The notes under the pieces were generated by a model. That model had not been told where the DNA came from and did not search any database. It saw only the letters and a program-made list of their open reading frames with translations. Below are positions 33,373 to 43,016 of a stretch of 64,000 nt of DNA, piece by piece; within the stretch, counting starts at the first letter, position 1, and each line of letters starts with the position of its first letter. This DNA is from Flavobacterium foetidum. GTDB lineage: Bacteria > Bacteroidota > Bacteroidia > Flavobacteriales > Flavobacteriaceae. Location of the stretch: contig NZ_SJTF01000003.1 of NCBI RefSeq assembly GCF_004634245.1, positions 186,001-250,000 on the forward strand, in the 5' to 3' direction. A program made the position numbers and the translations under genes.

Positions 33373-33921
33373 ATGAAGTATATCCTATTATTTATCAGCC
33401 TCATAACTTTGAATTCTTGCAATACCAATGGACAAACTGCTGATAGTTTTGCACAAGAAATTGTAGACAACATCAAAAATAAAAATGCTGAAAAAATATA
33501 CGCTCTCTTTATGACGCCACAAGAAACTGCTCTCTATGGTTTTCAAACAAGTGCAATAAGTACTGAAGAAATGGATAATATGAGCTCGCCTGATGAGTAC
33601 ATACAAATCATTACCGAAAAAGTAAATAAAAATAAAGCATTCGAAATCAAGACAATCAATCAATATATCGCACATTTTAATACGCTATTCGATTGGCAGA
33701 AAGCAAAAATTACGAAAATCGAATCTAATCTGCTAGAAAGCAAAAAAGTGCACCACTTTAAAGACAGATCCGAAGCTGAATGCGAAATTTACGATTTAAC
33801 GATTACTCTAAAATTGGAAGACAATAAAGAACGCATTATTAAAATAAAGAAGGCAATGAAATTAGCTGGTCGATGGTTAATTTTTCCCATTCACAGCTTT
33901 GGCATAGAAGTTCCAGAATAG
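33373..33921 (+). CDS. Lipoprotein of unknown function
   Basis: A 182-residue lipoprotein: MKYILLFISLITLNSC places the lipidated Cys at 16. The mature protein begins with a helix (DSFAQEIVDNIKNKNAEKIYALF) of the kind found in NTF2-like or DUF3887-type periplasmic proteins, and the C-terminal half is beta-rich and ends GRWLIFPIHSFGIEVPE. That would fit an NTF2-like fold, but this is only a composition-level impression. It is convergent with the ComM-like gene across a shared terminator. Confidence 0.6.
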   Translation: MKYILLFISLITLNSCNTNGQTADSFAQEIVDNIKNKNAEKIYALFMTPQETALYGFQTSAISTEEMDNMSSPDEYIQIITEKVNKNKAFEIKTINQYIAHFNTLFDWQKAKITKIESNLLESKKVHHFKDRSEAECEIYDLTITLKLEDNKERIIKIKKAMKLAGRWLIFPIHSFGIEVPE

Positions 33922-33955
33922 TTTTTTTAATCAATACTGAAAAGGAAACAATTGA

Positions 33956-34003
33956 AACTAAAATTAGTCCTGATTAAAAAGTAAATCAGGACTGATTTTA
34001 GTT
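33956..34003. terminator. Bidirectional terminator between convergent genes
   Basis: Core arms AGTCCTGATT (33966-33975) and AATCAGGACT (33984-33993) extend outward through ACTAAAAT / ATTTTAGT. The stem overlaps the stop codon of the minus-strand gene. Confidence 0.75.
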
Positions 34004-35537
34004 ATCCCAACCATCCTTCTCTATCTAAACTTCGATACTGAATTGCCTCTGCAATATGGGAAGAAACAATATTTTCAGAATGATCTAAATCGGCGATTGT
34101 TCTCGAAACTTTTAGAATTCTATCATAAGCGCGGGCAGAAAGATTGAGTCTTTCCATTGCTGTTTTCAGTAATTCCTTAGACTGTTCGTCTAAAACGCAA
34201 TAATCACGAATGAGTTTACTGCTCATTTGAGCATTGTAATGCACATTTTCGATATCCTGAAATCTGCGTGTCTGAATTTCACGCGCCGCCGTTACTCTTT
34301 TACGGATTTCGATGCTGCTTTCTGCTTTTCGGTCATCGGCAAGTTTCTCGAACGGAACAGGAGTCACTTCGATATGAATATCAATTCGGTCTAATAACGG
34401 ACCCGAAATTTTGCTCATATACCGCTGCATTTCATGTGGAGACGAAGTATTGGGCATACTCGGATCATTAAAAAAACCGCTCGGACTCGGATTCATACTC
34501 GCGACCAACATAAAAGAAGACGGATACGTAATCGTAAATTTTGCACGAGAAATGGTTACTTCACGATCTTCTAAAGGTTGACGCATGACTTCTAAAACAT
34601 CACGCTTGAATTCGGGCAATTCATCTAAAAACAAAACACCATTGTGCGCCATCGAAATTTCACCCGGCTGCGGATAACTCCCCCCGCCTACCAATGCAAC
34701 ATTCGAAATAGTGTGATGCGGACTTCGAAACGGTCTTTGATTCATTAATCCGACCTCTTTTAATTTTCCGGCTACGCTGTGAATTTTGGTAGTTTCAAGT
34801 GCTTCACGCAGAGTCATTGGAGGCAAAATACTCGGAACACGTTTTGCGAGCATCGTTTTTCCCGCTCCAGGAGGACCGATTAAAATAATGTTATGGCCGC
34901 CAGCTGCCGCAATTTCCATACAGCGTTTGATGCTCTCTTGTCCGCGGACATCTGAAAAATCAAATTCGGGAAAATCTAGCGTTTTATAAAATTCGGATCG
35001 TGTATCTATAACGGTTGGTTTCAGCGTATCTTTTCCGGCAAAAAAATCTATTATTTCCTTTAGATTGCTTACTCCATAAACATCAAGCCCTGCTACAATA
35101 GCCGCTTCTTTTACATTTTGAATGGGAAGAAAAAAACCTTTATACCCTTCTTCTTTCGCTTTTATAGCAATCGGCAACGCACCGCGAATAGGCTGTAAAC
35201 TTCCGTCAAGCGAAAGTTCGCCCATAATAATATACTGTTCAATTTCAGGCGCTTTTATCTGTTCAGAACCCACTAAGATTCCCATTGTCAATGTCAAATC
35301 ATACGAAGAACCTTCTTTTCTAAGATCGGCAGGCGCCATATTGATGGTGATTCTTTTTCCCGGCATCGCATAACCGTTATTTTTAAGCGCAGCCGCAATT
35401 CTAAAACTGCTTTCCTTAATCGCATTATCTGGAAGACCAACCAAATGGTACCCGATTCCTTTATCCATATGGACTTCTACTGTAATAGTAGTCGCCTCTA
35501 CTCCAAAAACAGCACTTCCGTAAACTTTTGTAAGCAT
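34002..35537 (-). CDS. YifB/ComM-family Mg-chelatase-like AAA ATPase
   Basis: A 511-residue AAA+ ATPase related to ComM, a helicase that promotes branch migration in natural transformation in some bacteria. Domains in order: an N-terminal Lon-protease-like fold without its active site (about 1-170), the AAA domain with Walker A GPPGAGKT (about 218-225) and Walker [12 protein letters not shown], the Mg-chelatase signature [12 protein letters not shown], and the C-terminal helical domain ([21 protein letters not shown]). Competence genes are not adjacent. The role in recombination is inferred from family knowledge. Confidence 0.9.
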   Translation of the reverse strand: MLTKVYGSAVFGVEATTITVEVHMDKGIGYHLVGLPDNAIKESSFRIAAALKNNGYAMPGKRITINMAPADLRKEGSSYDLTLTMGILVGSEQIKAPEIEQYIIMGELSLDGSLQPIRGALPIAIKAKEEGYKGFFLPIQNVKEAAIVAGLDVYGVSNLKEIIDFFAGKDTLKPTVIDTRSEFYKTLDFPEFDFSDVRGQESIKRCMEIAAAGGHNIILIGPPGAGKTMLAKRVPSILPPMTLREALETTKIHSVAGKLKEVGLMNQRPFRSPHHTISNVALVGGGSYPQPGEISMAHNGVLFLDELPEFKRDVLEVMRQPLEDREVTISRAKFTITYPSSFMLVASMNPSPSGFFNDPSMPNTSSPHEMQRYMSKISGPLLDRIDIHIEVTPVPFEKLADDRKAESSIEIRKRVTAAREIQTRRFQDIENVHYNAQMSSKLIRDYCVLDEQSKELLKTAMERLNLSARAYDRILKVSRTIADLDHSENIVSSHIAEAIQYRSLDREGWLG

Positions 35538-35616
35538 AAAAACCTATTCATTAATATATTTTCCAAACTAACAAAAAATATTTCAAAATATAGCTTTTTT
35601 ACTACAAAATATTGTA

Positions 35617-36591
35617 TCAAAATGAAAGTTTAATCTGATTTTTAATCTTTTCAACCATACCACTCAACTCTAAGCTATTCTGATGCGACCATAACTCACT
35701 TTCAATCTGACCATTACGAATACAGTTGAAACATTCAATCGCTTCATGAGCATAACCTTTTCCAGTAGCAGGCAGATTAAAAACAGACTCCTGATCTTCT
35801 TTAAATAATGAAAAACCATTTGCCACGTACCAAGGCGCATTTAACTCGATTCTACCTTCCGTACCAGATATCAAAGCTTTCATATCAGATTCAGAAACTA
35901 TAGAAACATGCAAAACCGACTGAGCAGATTCATATTGCAAAATCATGGAAGTCTGTAAATCTATATCATTTTTATGTTTAATGGCTTTTGAAATAATTTC
36001 ATTGGGTTTTCCTAAAATAATGTACGACAGAAATAATGGATAAACCCCGATATCGAATAAGGCTCCCCCGCCTAAATTTTTATCAAAAAGTCTTTTGTTT
36101 TCTATTTCACTTCCGTGAAAGGCAAAATCTGCCTTGATATAATTTACGCTTCCTATTGCTCCACTATTTATTTTCTGCAAAACATCTTGCATAGCCGGAA
36201 TAAATCGTGTCCAGAAAGCTTCCATAAAAAACTTATTATTTTTTCTGGAAGCCTCAATCATTTTGACAGCATCTGAATACGAAAGCGCCAGTGGTTTTTC
36301 GCACAAGACATGTTTGCCGCTTTCAAGTGCTTTTAACGTCAGTTCTGCATGAGAATCGTGCGGCGTTGCAATATAAACAATCTCGATTTCGTCATCTTCA
36401 AACAAAGCGTCATAAGAGCTGTACACTTTTTCAATAGTATATTTTGAGGCAAACTCAGACGCTTTTTCACTGTCTCTCGAAGCACAGCCTTTCAAAATCA
36501 TATTGTCTAGCAGTACCAAATCAGATGCAAACTGATGAGCAATATTTCCCAGTCCGACAATTCCCCATTTTAGTTTTTCAGTATTTATCAT
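35617..36591 (-). CDS. Gfo/Idh/MocA-family oxidoreductase
   Basis: A 324-residue NAD(P)-dependent dehydrogenase acting on a sugar, inositol or related polyol. The Rossmann motif is GIVGLGNIAHQFASDL (about 10-25). The EKPLA motif (HVLCEKPLALS) carries the catalytic Lys, and FMEAFWTRFIP and GGGALFDIGVYPL are the substrate-side motifs with the catalytic Asp/His region. Together they indicate an active trans-dihydrodiol-dehydrogenase-like enzyme. It is transcribed alone. Substrate unknown. Confidence 0.88.
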   Translation of the reverse strand: MINTEKLKWGIVGLGNIAHQFASDLVLLDNMILKGCASRDSEKASEFASKYTIEKVYSSYDALFEDDEIEIVYIATPHDSHAELTLKALESGKHVLCEKPLALSYSDAVKMIEASRKNNKFFMEAFWTRFIPAMQDVLQKINSGAIGSVNYIKADFAFHGSEIENKRLFDKNLGGGALFDIGVYPLFLSYIILGKPNEIISKAIKHKNDIDLQTSMILQYESAQSVLHVSIVSESDMKALISGTEGRIELNAPWYVANGFSLFKEDQESVFNLPATGKGYAHEAIECFNCIRNGQIESELWSHQNSLELSGMVEKIKNQIKLSF

Positions 36592-36721
36592 AAAAAATTA
36601 TCTATTCATTAAAAATAACGGCTTTATTCGAAACCAACTAAAATAAAGAAAAACATTAACAAAAAATAAATCTCATGTAACATATATTTCATATTTTTAG
36701 CAGCAAAATTGTAAATAACCT

Positions 36722-39718
36722 ATGAAAAAAGCCCTATTACTAGTTTTTTTGAGCGTTTTTTTAACAAAAACCTATGCTCAAGAATACTTTCCCGTAAATG
36801 AAAGCGTGCACAACAAAAACAAAAATTACACTGTTTTGACCAATGCCGTGATTTATGTAACTCCGACTCAAAAAATTGAAAAAGCAAGCTTACTGATCCA
36901 AGACGGAAAAGTAGTTGCAGTTGGAAATTCCATAACTATTCCAAAGAATGCCATCAGTATTGATTTGGCTGGAAAGACGATTTATCCCTCGTTTATTGAT
37001 ATTTACACCACTTTTGGAATTGAAAAGCCAAAAGGCAATATGACTCCGGGTCGAAACCGAAATCCGTTATACGATACTAAAAAAACTGGTTATTACTGGA
37101 ACGAAAGTGTAAGGCCTGAAGTAAATGGTTATGAAGCTTTTAAATACGACCAACCAAAAGCAGATGAATTCTTAAAAGCCGGTTTTGGTGTTGTAGGAAC
37201 ACACATGCCAGACGGAATTGCGCAAGGATCTGGTGCTTTGGTTGCATTGAACAGTACCGAGAACAGCAGACAAATTATTGCTAATAAATTAACCAACCAT
37301 TTTGCATTTACGAAAAGCGCTTTGACCAATCAAGCATATCCAACTTCGCTTATGGGAATGATGGCGCTGTTGCGTCAGATGTATCTTGATTTGGATTGGT
37401 ATAAAAAAGGAAATTCTGAAACAAGAGATTTATCATTGGAAGCTCTTGCTAATAATGAAAAATTGGTTCAGATTTTTGCTTCAGAAGACAAATTAAACAG
37501 CTTAAGAGCTTCTAAAATTGCTAAAGAATTCGGTTTGAATTATGTATTAAAAGGAAGCGGAAATGAATTCGAAAGAATTGAAGAAATCAAAGCAACCAAT
37601 GCTAAATTTATCATTCCAATCAGTTTTCCACACGCTTATGATGTTTCTAATCCGTATTTATCAAACCAAATCGAATTGGCAGATATGCGTTTCTGGAACC
37701 AAGCGCCAACAAACTTAAAAGTATTGTCTGAAAACGGAATTGTTTTTGCCCTTACTACAGACAAGCTAAAAAAAATAGATGATTTTAAACCGAATCTACT
37801 TAAAGCGGTAAAATATGGTTTTGACAAAACAAAAGCGCTTGAAGCGTTGACTACTATTCCGGCCGCCATTTTAGGAAAAAGCAATGAAGTAGGAAGTTTG
37901 AAAGTGGGAAGTTATGCCAACTTCATTATAACTTCAGGAGATTATTTTGACGAAAAAACAGTTTTATACGAAAACTGGGTTCTTGGAAATAAATTTGTTG
38001 TTAACGATATGACGACTAAAGACATTCGCGGGAACTACGATTTAACTATTGGAAAAGATCTTTATAAATGGAAAATTGACGGAACTGCCGAAGCTCAAAA
38101 ATCGGAGGTTACGACTGCAGATTCCAAAAAATTGAAAAGCACTTTTGCCATTTCTAAAAACTGGATTTCATTGGTTATAAAACCTGAAGACACTATCAAA
38201 TCAAACTTTACACGTTTGACTGGACTTGCCGAAAGCACCCCTAATTTATCTGGAAAAGCAGTACTTTCTAACGGAGAAGAAGTTTCTTGGAATGCCGTAA
38301 AAACAAGTGCATTTGTTGCTGTAAAAGATACAACCAAAGCAGAAAAGCCTAATGCAGTTATGCCGGTAACTTATCCGAATATTGCTTTTGGAGAAAACAA
38401 AAAACTGACTGCACAGACTATACTATTCAAAAACGCAACAGTTTGGACAAATGAAAAAGAAGGAATTTTGACCGAAACTGATGTTTTAATCAAAAATGGA
38501 AAAATTGCTGCTGTAGGCAAAAACCTTTCAGACGGATCTGCAACGGTGATTGACGCAAAAGGCAAACACATTACCAGCGGTATTATCGATGAACATTCTC
38601 ATATTGCAATTTCTAAGGGTGTAAATGAAAGCGGACACAATTCGACAGCCGAAGTTACTATTCAAGATGTTGTAAACTCAGAAGACATTAATATTTATAG
38701 AGATTTGGCAGGCGGTGTAACTATTTCGCAATTATTGCACGGATCTGCTAACCCGATTGGTGGCCGTTCTGCAATCGTAAAGTGGAAATGGGGACAATCT
38801 CCTGAAGAAATGTTGTACAAAAACCAGCCTAAATTCATCAAATTTGCTTTGGGTGAAAACGTAAAACAAGCCAACTGGGGAATTGATAATCCGACACGTT
38901 TCCCACAAACTCGTATGGGAGTTGAGCAGGTTTTTACAGACTATTTCCAACTGGCTAAAGAATATGACGAAAGCTGGAAAAAATTCAATTCTTCTAAAAA
39001 AGGCAAAGCACCAAGAGTTGACTTAGAACTGCAGACGCTTGCTGAAATCTTAAACAAAGAACGTTTTATTACGTGTCACTCTTATGTAGAATCTGAAATT
39101 TTGATGTTAATGAATGTAGCAGAGAAATTCAATTTCAGGGTAAACACTTTTACACATATTCTTGAAGGATATAAGGTAGCTGATAAAATGAAACAACATG
39201 GTGTTGGCGCTTCTACATTCTCAGACTGGTGGGCGTATAAATTTGAGGTAAACGATGCAATTCCGTACAACGGGCCAATTATGCACAATGAAGGACTGGT
39301 CGTAGCTTACAACTCTGATGATGCCGAAATGTCAAGAAGATTGAACCAGGAAGCGGCAAAAGCTGTAAAATACGGAAATGTTTCTGAAGAAGATGCTTGG
39401 AAATTTGTAACTCTTAATCCGGCAAAACTATTGCATATAGACGATAAGGTAGGAAGCCTTAAAGTCGGAAAAGATGCCGATGTAGTTTTATGGAGCGAAA
39501 ACCCTTTATCTATTTATGCTAAAGCAGAAAAAACAATCATTGAAGGAGTGGTATATTTTGACATCGAAAAAGATGCACAAAAACAACAAGCCATCAACAA
39601 AGAAAGAAACATTCTGATCGGACAGATGCTGCAGGAAAAAAACAAAGGAAACAGTACTCAGACTCCAACCAGAAAAGAGAAAAAAGAATATCACTGTGAT
39701 ACTTTAGAACAGTTTTAA
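36722..39718 (+). CDS. Secreted double amidohydrolase-domain protein
   Basis: A 998-residue exported protein (signal MKKALLLVFLSVFLTKTYAQ) with two amidohydrolase-type domains. The first (about 45-440) has the fold's beginning and end (ASLLIQDGKVVAVGN, GSYANFIITSGDYF) but reads IYPSFIDIYTTFG where an HxH motif should be, so it is probably catalytically dead. The second (about 570-960) has GIIDEHSHIAIS (HxH), the later THILEGY His and the NSDDAEMSRR Asp, so it is probably active. The next gene begins 17 bp downstream and encodes a related single-domain protein. Substrate unknown; imidazolonepropionase-like enzymes are the nearest relatives. Confidence 0.85.
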   Translation: MKKALLLVFLSVFLTKTYAQEYFPVNESVHNKNKNYTVLTNAVIYVTPTQKIEKASLLIQDGKVVAVGNSITIPKNAISIDLAGKTIYPSFIDIYTTFGIEKPKGNMTPGRNRNPLYDTKKTGYYWNESVRPEVNGYEAFKYDQPKADEFLKAGFGVVGTHMPDGIAQGSGALVALNSTENSRQIIANKLTNHFAFTKSALTNQAYPTSLMGMMALLRQMYLDLDWYKKGNSETRDLSLEALANNEKLVQIFASEDKLNSLRASKIAKEFGLNYVLKGSGNEFERIEEIKATNAKFIIPISFPHAYDVSNPYLSNQIELADMRFWNQAPTNLKVLSENGIVFALTTDKLKKIDDFKPNLLKAVKYGFDKTKALEALTTIPAAILGKSNEVGSLKVGSYANFIITSGDYFDEKTVLYENWVLGNKFVVNDMTTKDIRGNYDLTIGKDLYKWKIDGTAEAQKSEVTTADSKKLKSTFAISKNWISLVIKPEDTIKSNFTRLTGLAESTPNLSGKAVLSNGEEVSWNAVKTSAFVAVKDTTKAEKPNAVMPVTYPNIAFGENKKLTAQTILFKNATVWTNEKEGILTETDVLIKNGKIAAVGKNLSDGSATVIDAKGKHITSGIIDEHSHIAISKGVNESGHNSTAEVTIQDVVNSEDINIYRDLAGGVTISQLLHGSANPIGGRSAIVKWKWGQSPEEMLYKNQPKFIKFALGENVKQANWGIDNPTRFPQTRMGVEQVFTDYFQLAKEYDESWKKFNSSKKGKAPRVDLELQTLAEILNKERFITCHSYVESEILMLMNVAEKFNFRVNTFTHILEGYKVADKMKQHGVGASTFSDWWAYKFEVNDAIPYNGPIMHNEGLVVAYNSDDAEMSRRLNQEAAKAVKYGNVSEEDAWKFVTLNPAKLLHIDDKVGSLKVGKDADVVLWSENPLSIYAKAEKTIIEGVVYFDIEKDAQKQQAINKERNILIGQMLQEKNKGNSTQTPTRKEKKEYHCDTLEQF

Positions 39719-39735
39719 AACTTTAGAAATTCTAA

Positions 39736-41061
39736 ATGATAAAGAAAAACATCATGACACATAAAAATATATACAAACTTCTATTATTGTTTTGCGCTTC
39801 TATGCAGCTGTCTGCACAGCAGATACCAGCGCCAAAACAATCCAAATCGGTTTTAATCTTAAACGCAACTGCGCACTTAGGAAACGGAACTGTAATACAA
39901 AACAGCGCCATAGGCTTTAAAGACGGCAAACTGACTCTTGTTGCAGATGCTACAACAATAAGGCTAGCCGACAATGCCTACGACACCACAATTGATGCAA
40001 GCGGAAAACATGTTTATCCTGGTTTTATTTCGCCTAATTCTACTTTAGGGCTTGTAGAGATTGATGCAGTAAAATCTTCTGACGACGAGGAAGAAATTGG
40101 AAGCATCAATCCAAACGTACGAAGCATCATCGCTTACAATTCAGAATCTAAAGTTGTAGAGACTGTTCGACCAAACGGGGTTTTGGTAGCACAGGTTACT
40201 CCTAGAGGAGGCAGAATTTCTGGAACATCATCAATTGTACAGCTGGATGCTTGGAGTTGGAGCGATGCCATTATGAAAGAAAATGACGGGATTCATTTGA
40301 ATTTCCCATCTAGTTTCAAAAGATCAGGAACTTGGTTCGAACCTGGAGTAATTGAACCTAATAAGGACTATCCAAAACAGGCCGAAGAAGTTAATGCATT
40401 CTTTGTAAATGCAAAAGCCTATAATCAGGATACTCCAAAAGAAAGAAACATTGTTCTGGAAGCTGCAAAAGGACTATTTGATGGAACTCAGATACTTTAC
40501 ATTCATGCTGAAGAAGAGAAACAAATAGTAGATGCTATTGAATTGGCAGTTAAAAATTCAATCAAAAGAATTGTTATCGTTGGTGGTTTTGAAGCACACA
40601 AAGCCTCAGATATTTTATTGAAATACAACGTAGGGGTTTTGCTGAGACGTGTTCACGATATGCCTACCAGTGATGATCAGGATGTAAATCTTCCTTACAA
40701 AATGGCAAAAATCCTAACTGATAAAGGAATTTTGGTTGGTTTAGAAAACAGCGGCGACCACGAACGTATGAGTGTTCGAAATCTTCCTTTTTTAGCGGGA
40801 ACTTGTGCCGCATTTGGAATGGATAAAGAAAAAGCGGTGCAATTGATCACTTCTAACACTGCAAAACTTTTAGGCATTGACAGTCTGTGTGGTACTCTGG
40901 AAACAGGAAAAGACGCAACACTATTTATTTCAGAAGGCGATGCACTTGATATGAGAACCAATAAGCTGACCATGGCATTCATTCAAGGAAGAAACATTAA
41001 TTTAGATACTTTTCAGAATAAGCTGAATACTAAATTTAAAGCAAAATACAACCAGAAGTAA
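39736..41061 (+). CDS. Secreted amidohydrolase-like protein lacking the HxH motif
   Basis: A 441-residue exported protein of the same superfamily (signal about 1-28, ending QLSAQ). An alternative start at 39754 would give a shorter signal. It has the fold markers SGKHVYPGF and AAFGMDKEKAVQLITSNTAKLLG with GTLETGKDATLFIS, but reads YPGFISPNSTLGL where catalytic proteins have HxH. It probably lacks metal-dependent activity. Because it follows 17 bp after the double-domain protein, it may be a partner in a complex. A strong terminator ends the unit. Confidence 0.8.
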   Translation: MIKKNIMTHKNIYKLLLLFCASMQLSAQQIPAPKQSKSVLILNATAHLGNGTVIQNSAIGFKDGKLTLVADATTIRLADNAYDTTIDASGKHVYPGFISPNSTLGLVEIDAVKSSDDEEEIGSINPNVRSIIAYNSESKVVETVRPNGVLVAQVTPRGGRISGTSSIVQLDAWSWSDAIMKENDGIHLNFPSSFKRSGTWFEPGVIEPNKDYPKQAEEVNAFFVNAKAYNQDTPKERNIVLEAAKGLFDGTQILYIHAEEEKQIVDAIELAVKNSIKRIVIVGGFEAHKASDILLKYNVGVLLRRVHDMPTSDDQDVNLPYKMAKILTDKGILVGLENSGDHERMSVRNLPFLAGTCAAFGMDKEKAVQLITSNTAKLLGIDSLCGTLETGKDATLFISEGDALDMRTNKLTMAFIQGRNINLDTFQNKLNTKFKAKYNQK

Positions 41062-41080
41062 TTCTTAAACTTACTTTCTT

Positions 41081-41119
41081 AAAAAGACATCAAATGTGAA
41101 TCGTTTGATGTCTTTTTTT
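41081..41119 (+). terminator. Rho-independent terminator of the amidohydrolase unit
   Basis: A 14-bp perfect stem, AAAAAGACATCAAA / TTTGATGTCTTTTT, begins 20 bp after the stop and ends in a T-run. Confidence 0.88.
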
Positions 41120-41401
41120 GTTCAAAAAACCATCATTTTTAGAAATTTAAAGATAATACCGCAACATTTTGACTAAAATTCGCACTTTTCAAACCCAATC
41201 TTCAACAAAAAATGACCTAAATCGCAGACCAACGGCAAAATTGATTACCAAATCGTAAATTTTTACATTGTTTTAACATACAGAATAAAATTAGAGGGGG
41301 TTAAAATGAAAAATTAACAAAAATTAAACACATGACCCCATTTTTTATTGGGGTATGAAATCATTTTATACTTTTATAAAAAATTTTAAAACTAAATAAC
41401 T
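41120..41401 (+). promoter_or_regulatory. amtB leader with alternative hairpins
   Basis: The first part is featureless AT-rich DNA. At 41296-41302 the segment GGGGGTT can pair with ACCCCA at 41335-41340, and the same ACCCCA can instead pair with TGGGGT at 41349-41354. The two folds exclude each other. No poly-T follows the second stem, so a classic attenuator is not shown. No clear consensus promoter is found. Confidence 0.4.
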
Positions 41402-42718
41402 ATGCGAAAAATTATTTTAAGTGTGATTCTTATCACGATTTTGGTCCTAACCTTTATTTCGAACTTTATTATTGCAGACAACCCAATTCCGGCAGAAGCT
41501 GTAAAGTTTGATACAGGAGATACCGCCTGGATGATCGTTGCAACTGCATTTGTATTGTTAATGACTCCCGGATTAGGATTTTTCTATGGAGGTATGGTCG
41601 GTAAGAAAAACGTAATTAGTACTATGCTTCAAAGTTTCATGGCAATGGTAATTGTTACTATTTTGTGGACTGTTGTTGCTTTTGGATTGGCTTTCGGACC
41701 AACTATTGGAGGGATTATCGGAAATCCGTCTTATAATTTATTCTTCGAAGGAGTTGGCACCAATACCGCTTGGAGCCTTGCACCAACAATTCCTTTTATA
41801 TTATTCGCATTATTTCAGGCAAAATTCGCCATCATTACTCCTGCATTAATTACAGGTGCTTTTGCAGAACGTGTACGTTTCTGGGCTTATTTGTTGTTCA
41901 TGGTTTTATTCATATTACTGATATATACTCCGCTTGCTCACATGACTTGGCATCCTGATGGGGTTTTCTTTAAAATGGGAGTATTAGACTTTGCTGGTGG
42001 AACTGTAGTGCACATGAGCGCTGGATGGGCTGCATTGGCAGGAGCTATGTTCTTAGGAAAAAGAAAAGTTCAAAAAGTTAATCCTGCTAGAATCACTTAT
42101 GTATTATTAGGAACAGGTTTACTTTGGTTCGGATGGTTTGGTTTCAACGCTGGATCTGCATTAGGAGCAAACGGACTTGCTGCTCAAGCTTTAGGAACAA
42201 CTACTGTTGCTGCCGCTGCCGCTGCGATGGCTTGGGTTTTCCTTGATAAAATTTTAGGACACAAATTATCTGCTCTTGGAGCTTGTATCGGAGCTGTTGT
42301 AGGTCTTGTTGCTATTACACCTGCTGCTGGTTTCGTAAGTATCTCTCACGCAATCTTTATTGGTTTATTTTCTGCAATTGTGAGTAACATTGTAGTAAGC
42401 AAATTCCCTAAAGGAAAAATCGATGACGCTCTTGACGTATTTGCTTGTCACGGTGTAGGTGGTATGGTAGGTATGCTTTTAACTGGTGTTTTCGCTTCAA
42501 AAGCAATCAATCCTGCAGTTGGAGACAATCAAGGTTTAATCTTCGGAACTCCAACATTATTCATCAACCAATTAACTGCTTTAGTTATCGTTTCAATCTT
42601 TGCTTTTGTAGCTTCTTACGCTTTATTCTTCATCGTAAATAAAATCACTCCTCTAAGAGTTACCGAAGAAAAAGAAGAACTAGGATTAGACATCTCTCAA
42701 CACGGAGAATTCTTATAA
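41402..42718 (+). CDS. amtB: Ammonium transporter
   Basis: An 11-helix Amt/Rh-type ammonium channel of 438 residues, with an N-terminal signal-like helix (about 4-24) before the first transmembrane segment. The ammonium-binding signature FDTGDTAWMIVATAFVLLMTPG and FYGGMVGKKN is present, and the twin pore histidines are H204 (TVVHMSAGW) and H350 (DVFACHGVGG). No glnK follows, unlike the common amtB-glnK order, so a PII regulator would have to be encoded elsewhere. It lies 20 kb from gltB-gltD, which would assimilate the ammonium via glutamine. Confidence 0.95.
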   Translation: MRKIILSVILITILVLTFISNFIIADNPIPAEAVKFDTGDTAWMIVATAFVLLMTPGLGFFYGGMVGKKNVISTMLQSFMAMVIVTILWTVVAFGLAFGPTIGGIIGNPSYNLFFEGVGTNTAWSLAPTIPFILFALFQAKFAIITPALITGAFAERVRFWAYLLFMVLFILLIYTPLAHMTWHPDGVFFKMGVLDFAGGTVVHMSAGWAALAGAMFLGKRKVQKVNPARITYVLLGTGLLWFGWFGFNAGSALGANGLAAQALGTTTVAAAAAAMAWVFLDKILGHKLSALGACIGAVVGLVAITPAAGFVSISHAIFIGLFSAIVSNIVVSKFPKGKIDDALDVFACHGVGGMVGMLLTGVFASKAINPAVGDNQGLIFGTPTLFINQLTALVIVSIFAFVASYALFFIVNKITPLRVTEEKEELGLDISQHGEFL

Positions 42719-42750
42719 GATATTAATTTTCACTTTTCGTTACTTGATAA

Positions 42751-42786
42751 AAAAAGCACTCTAATTTAATTTTAGAGTGCTTTTTT
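42751..42786. terminator. Rho-independent terminator of amtB
   Basis: A 14-bp perfect stem, AAAAAGCACTCTAA / TTAGAGTGCTTTTT, begins 32 bp after the stop. The A and T flanks make it workable in both directions. Confidence 0.85.
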
Positions 42787-42789
42787 AAT

Positions 42790-42883
42790 TTTAGATTGTA
42801 GACTTTAAAATGTAGACTTTAGATTGTAGACTTTAGATTGTAGACTTTAGATTGTAGACTTTAAATTGTAGACTTTAAATTGA
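42790..42883. repeat. 14-bp tandem repeat TTTAGATTGTAGAC
   Basis: About 6.7 copies of the 14-mer with single-base changes (TTTAAAATGTAGAC, TTTAAATTGTAGAC). It sits between the amtB terminator and dsbD. Confidence 0.8.
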
Positions 42884-42949
42884 GAAATAGCATTTAAATC
42901 TAACTAAATACAAACAACTAACAAATAAAAACTTACAACTAAGAACTAA

Positions 42950-43010
42950 AAGAGTAAGGCTGAGAACTAAGAACTAAGGACTAAGAACTAAGGACTAAGA
43001 GACTAAAAAA
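42950..43010. repeat. Short degenerate repeat of GAACTAAG / GACTAAG
   Basis: Roughly seven imprecise copies of an 8-9 base word, ending at the stop of the minus-strand dsbD gene. The rest of the gap (42719-43016) holds only the amtB terminator and the 14-bp repeat. Confidence 0.6.
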
Positions 43011-43016
43011 ACTAAC

